From NCBI GenBank assembly GCA_027625915.1, contig JANTQA010000070.1:14203001-14267000 (forward strand): 64,000 nt of DNA, read 5' to 3'. Below, piece after piece: positions 61,610 through 64,000 of the stretch (the first letter of the stretch is position 1; the number at the start of each line of letters is the position of its first letter). This DNA is from Anaeramoeba flamelloides. Taxonomy: Eukaryota > Metamonada > Anaeramoebidae. A program made the translations under genes and the position numbers. The notes beneath the pieces were generated by a model. The model was not told the origin of the DNA and did not search any database. It saw nothing but the letters and a program-made list of their open reading frames with translations.

Positions 61610-64000
61610 TAACTTGTTAAGCTGTAACAAATTTGTTAATTATAGAAATAAAAAAAAATGAAATTATTGAAATCTCGAATTTGGTTTAATTGAACAGAAA
61701 CATAATGTATCCAGAGTAATGTTCTTTACTCAACCAAAGTATTTAAAAGAAAAGTGTTCTAACATTCCTTTTGTTATTATTAGAGCCAGAAGGGACAAAT
61801 AAACTACGAAAAATTCTTAGGAATTAAACGGGATTAATGGTTATCATTAGGGTCTAAAATAAAAGTTTATTGCTATTGAATAAAAATCATATTAGTACTC
61901 CATATTTCAAAGATATCTCAAAATTCGAATAGTTAAAATAGGATTATTAATTGATATCATCAATGAAAAATTATACTTTTATTATCAAAAAATCCAAAGT
62001 ATTTTTCGAAAAAAATTATAATTTCGTGACAAATTTAAAGGATGGGTAATCAATATTGAAGACTTCAAAGTTGAAAGAAATATTTCTAAAATCAGTCTTG
62101 AAATGTAGGTTCGTTACTATACAATTTGATTTGTTAAAAAATTAAATATTTAATTTACTAGATACTTTGGACAGATTATCTATATCCCTTAGCACCCCGG
62201 ATTTGCTTAAATTTCATCAAGTTTTTTAAATTAGATTTAAAATGATATTGATCTACTAATATATTAATTTACTTATTTGTCTTTAATCCAGATTTGAATT
62301 ATAATAAAAAGTCAAAATAGTTCAAAGATAAAGTAGTTAAGTTATTGATTTTTTTTTTAAAATTGAAAAAAAAAATAATAATTATTCATTTTTACATTTT
62401 TTTTAAAGATTTTTATTTTTTATTTATTTTTTTAAATCGGAAATTTTATTACATTAATAGTAATTCAAAACTCAATACATTGATTTATTAATAATAACCA
62501 CCAAACAATTTTGTTAATTTTATGATAAAAAAAATAAATAAAAAAATAAATTACTTTGAAATTTAATTTTTTTTTTTAGAAAAAATTTCAATAAATATCC
62601 AATTAAGAGAAAAATGAAATTGATTTCTTTAGGCCAAAATTAAATTTTTAATATGATTAATTTTCTAAAACTTTTATTTAAGCAATAGAAATTACTTGAA
62701 AATCAAAAAAAAAAAAAAAAAAATGTAAAATAATTTCATTTTATTAAATTGGAATAAAACAAATATAAATTACTTTTTAATCGATAAAATATTTATACCT
62801 AAATTTCAAATAAAATAAAAAATAACTCTTAAATATTATTCCAATATAATAAAATAATCTCCGAAACCAAATTTTTTCTTGCGTTTTGTTATTAGTAAAA
62901 ATTTGAATAATATATTTGCGATATTTGGATTTTTCCTTAATAAATTAATCCAGATCTTGTTAAATAAGTTATGATAAATGGTCTCTAATTCAACAATATT
63001 GTTTATTTTATGTCTAGATTTTAAAAAGTCAAAACTTAAAAAATTGTAAAAAAATAAAAAAAAAAAATCAATTGTTAATCTGACTCGAACTATTAGCCAA
63101 ACCATTTAAAATTGAAAAAAAATCTTGTTGAAAAAATTATAAAATTTTGCAATGAGAAATTTAATTTATATTTTTTTTTATTTTTAAATTATTTAGAATC
63201 TAATATAGATATTGATATTGAATAGTAATCAATTGATAAAACAAATTTTCTATGTGATGTTAAAATATCTTTTTTAATGAATAAATTATTTAATCAAGCA
63301 TTTTAGGCAATTTTGGGGTGCAAAGGGAACCAAAAAAATTTCCAGTAAAGTATGATGTGTTTTAAATGTTAAAACTAAGAGGTTTTTGATGTCTAGACAA
63401 ACTTTTCAAAAAAAAAAAAAAAATTTATTTTTACAAAATTTGGAAAAATAATAAAATCACAATAACCAAAAAAAAAATTTCAAATGATGGAAATTTTTTT
63501 TCAAGTTATTTTTTTATTTTAAGTAACTATACAATTTTTAATTATAAAATTTTCTTTCTAAGATAATTTTTTATTAATTCTATATCTTATTATCCTTTGA
63601 TAACATTTCAAATTTAAATTTTTATTTGAAATGTTTTTAGGTTATTTCGGGTGCTAAGGGATATAAATCCCCTTTCACGCATATGGTAACAGTTAAAATG
63701 AAAATTTCAGTTTTTTTTAAGAATCAATTTACATAAATTGGAAATAAGATAAATAATAAACTTCCAATTAGAGTCAAGATCCATAAAAGAAATGTATGAA
63801 AAGGCTGAAAATACCCAAAAAAAATAAAATGTAAAAAAAAAAAAAAATTGGGTTACTTTCATTGGAATGGTTCTTTATCATAATTTCGCAATTTCTTTTG
63901 AAAACGTAAACAGTTGACAATAATATTATTTTTAATATTTAGTTTATTTGATTTTAGATGAAATTACAAAGTTTCAATTTTCTTTATGTTAATTTGGAGT
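61610..64000. other. Right-end spacer with an inverted-repeat element, no gene seen
   Basis: It contains part of a dispersed repeat (about 61800-62180), the 62181-63665 element and A/T tracts. An 89-codon frame on the minus strand at 62836-63105 sits within that element and is not recognised. Confidence 0.5.
62181..63665. mobile_element. ~1.5-kb element with TATATCCCTTAGCACCC ends
   Basis: TATATCCCTTAGCACCC (62181-62197) is the exact inverse of GGGTGCTAAGGGATATA (63649-63665), and similarity continues inward to about 29 bases. A third, diverged end GGGGTGCAAAGGGAA lies at 63315-63329, so the right side may carry two nested ends. The 89-codon frame at 62836-63105 (minus) has no recognisable transposase motif. 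It is inserted in a repeat also seen at about 57990-58320. Confidence 0.65.

Overview
The window looks like nuclear DNA of a free-living, very AT-rich unicellular eukaryote. Spliceosomal GT-AG introns interrupt six of ten genes. The ribosomal proteins are eukaryotic (uL23, eL14, ubiquitin-eS31). Some proteins are Asn/Gln-rich, and a DnaJ carries a targeting presequence for a mitochondrion or mitochondrion-related organelle. The style (N/Q-rich proteins, extreme AT, poly-T-rich introns, long repeat-rich spacers) resembles Anaeramoeba or another amoeboid protist, but that assignment is inference. All genes read with the standard code, and TAA and TGA are both used as stops.

Layout, left to right: the 3' part of a leucine-rich-repeat protein (+, 1-848); an unrecognised N/Q-rich gene (+, 8261-9367, two exons); a Pumilio/PUF RNA-binding protein (+, 12563-17626, split by a 2,970-bp intron); a divergent pair of ribosomal protein genes, uL23/RPL23A (-, 21953-22560) and eL14/RPL14 (+, 22955-23595); a TMEM62-like membrane metallophosphoesterase (-, 27611-29767); an organellar type I DnaJ (-, 34071-35399); a short RAB3GAP2-type protein (-, 40028-47078, split by a 5,368-bp intron); coronin (+, 55581-57251); and ubiquitin-eS31/RPS27A (-, 60969-61609) whose start codon appears to be split by an intron. 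The genes are independent housekeeping and regulatory functions (translation, cytoskeleton, chaperone, Rab regulation, mRNA control). There is no operon-like unit; only the two divergent ribosomal genes suggest a shared promoter.

Roughly 85% of the window is non-coding. It is not featureless: comparing segments by eye shows at least nine families of short non-autonomous DNA elements or dispersed repeats. They include a ~1.2-kb element with TA-flanked GAGG ends and an arm full of ATCGCGAT-like motifs; a ~440-bp element with ~70-bp terminal inverted repeats and a TAA duplication; a ~190-bp foldback element with TA-CAGTCAGTTCC ends; and a ~600-bp element with AAGTGGGG-type ends. Copies of these fill the two giant introns and are nested in one another. 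No transposase gene was found. The most unusual single signals are the A|TG-splitting intron, an 86-bp inverted repeat with one mismatch just downstream of eL14, and a GC-rich, hairpin-containing island near 59.4-59.55 kb that may be an RNA gene.
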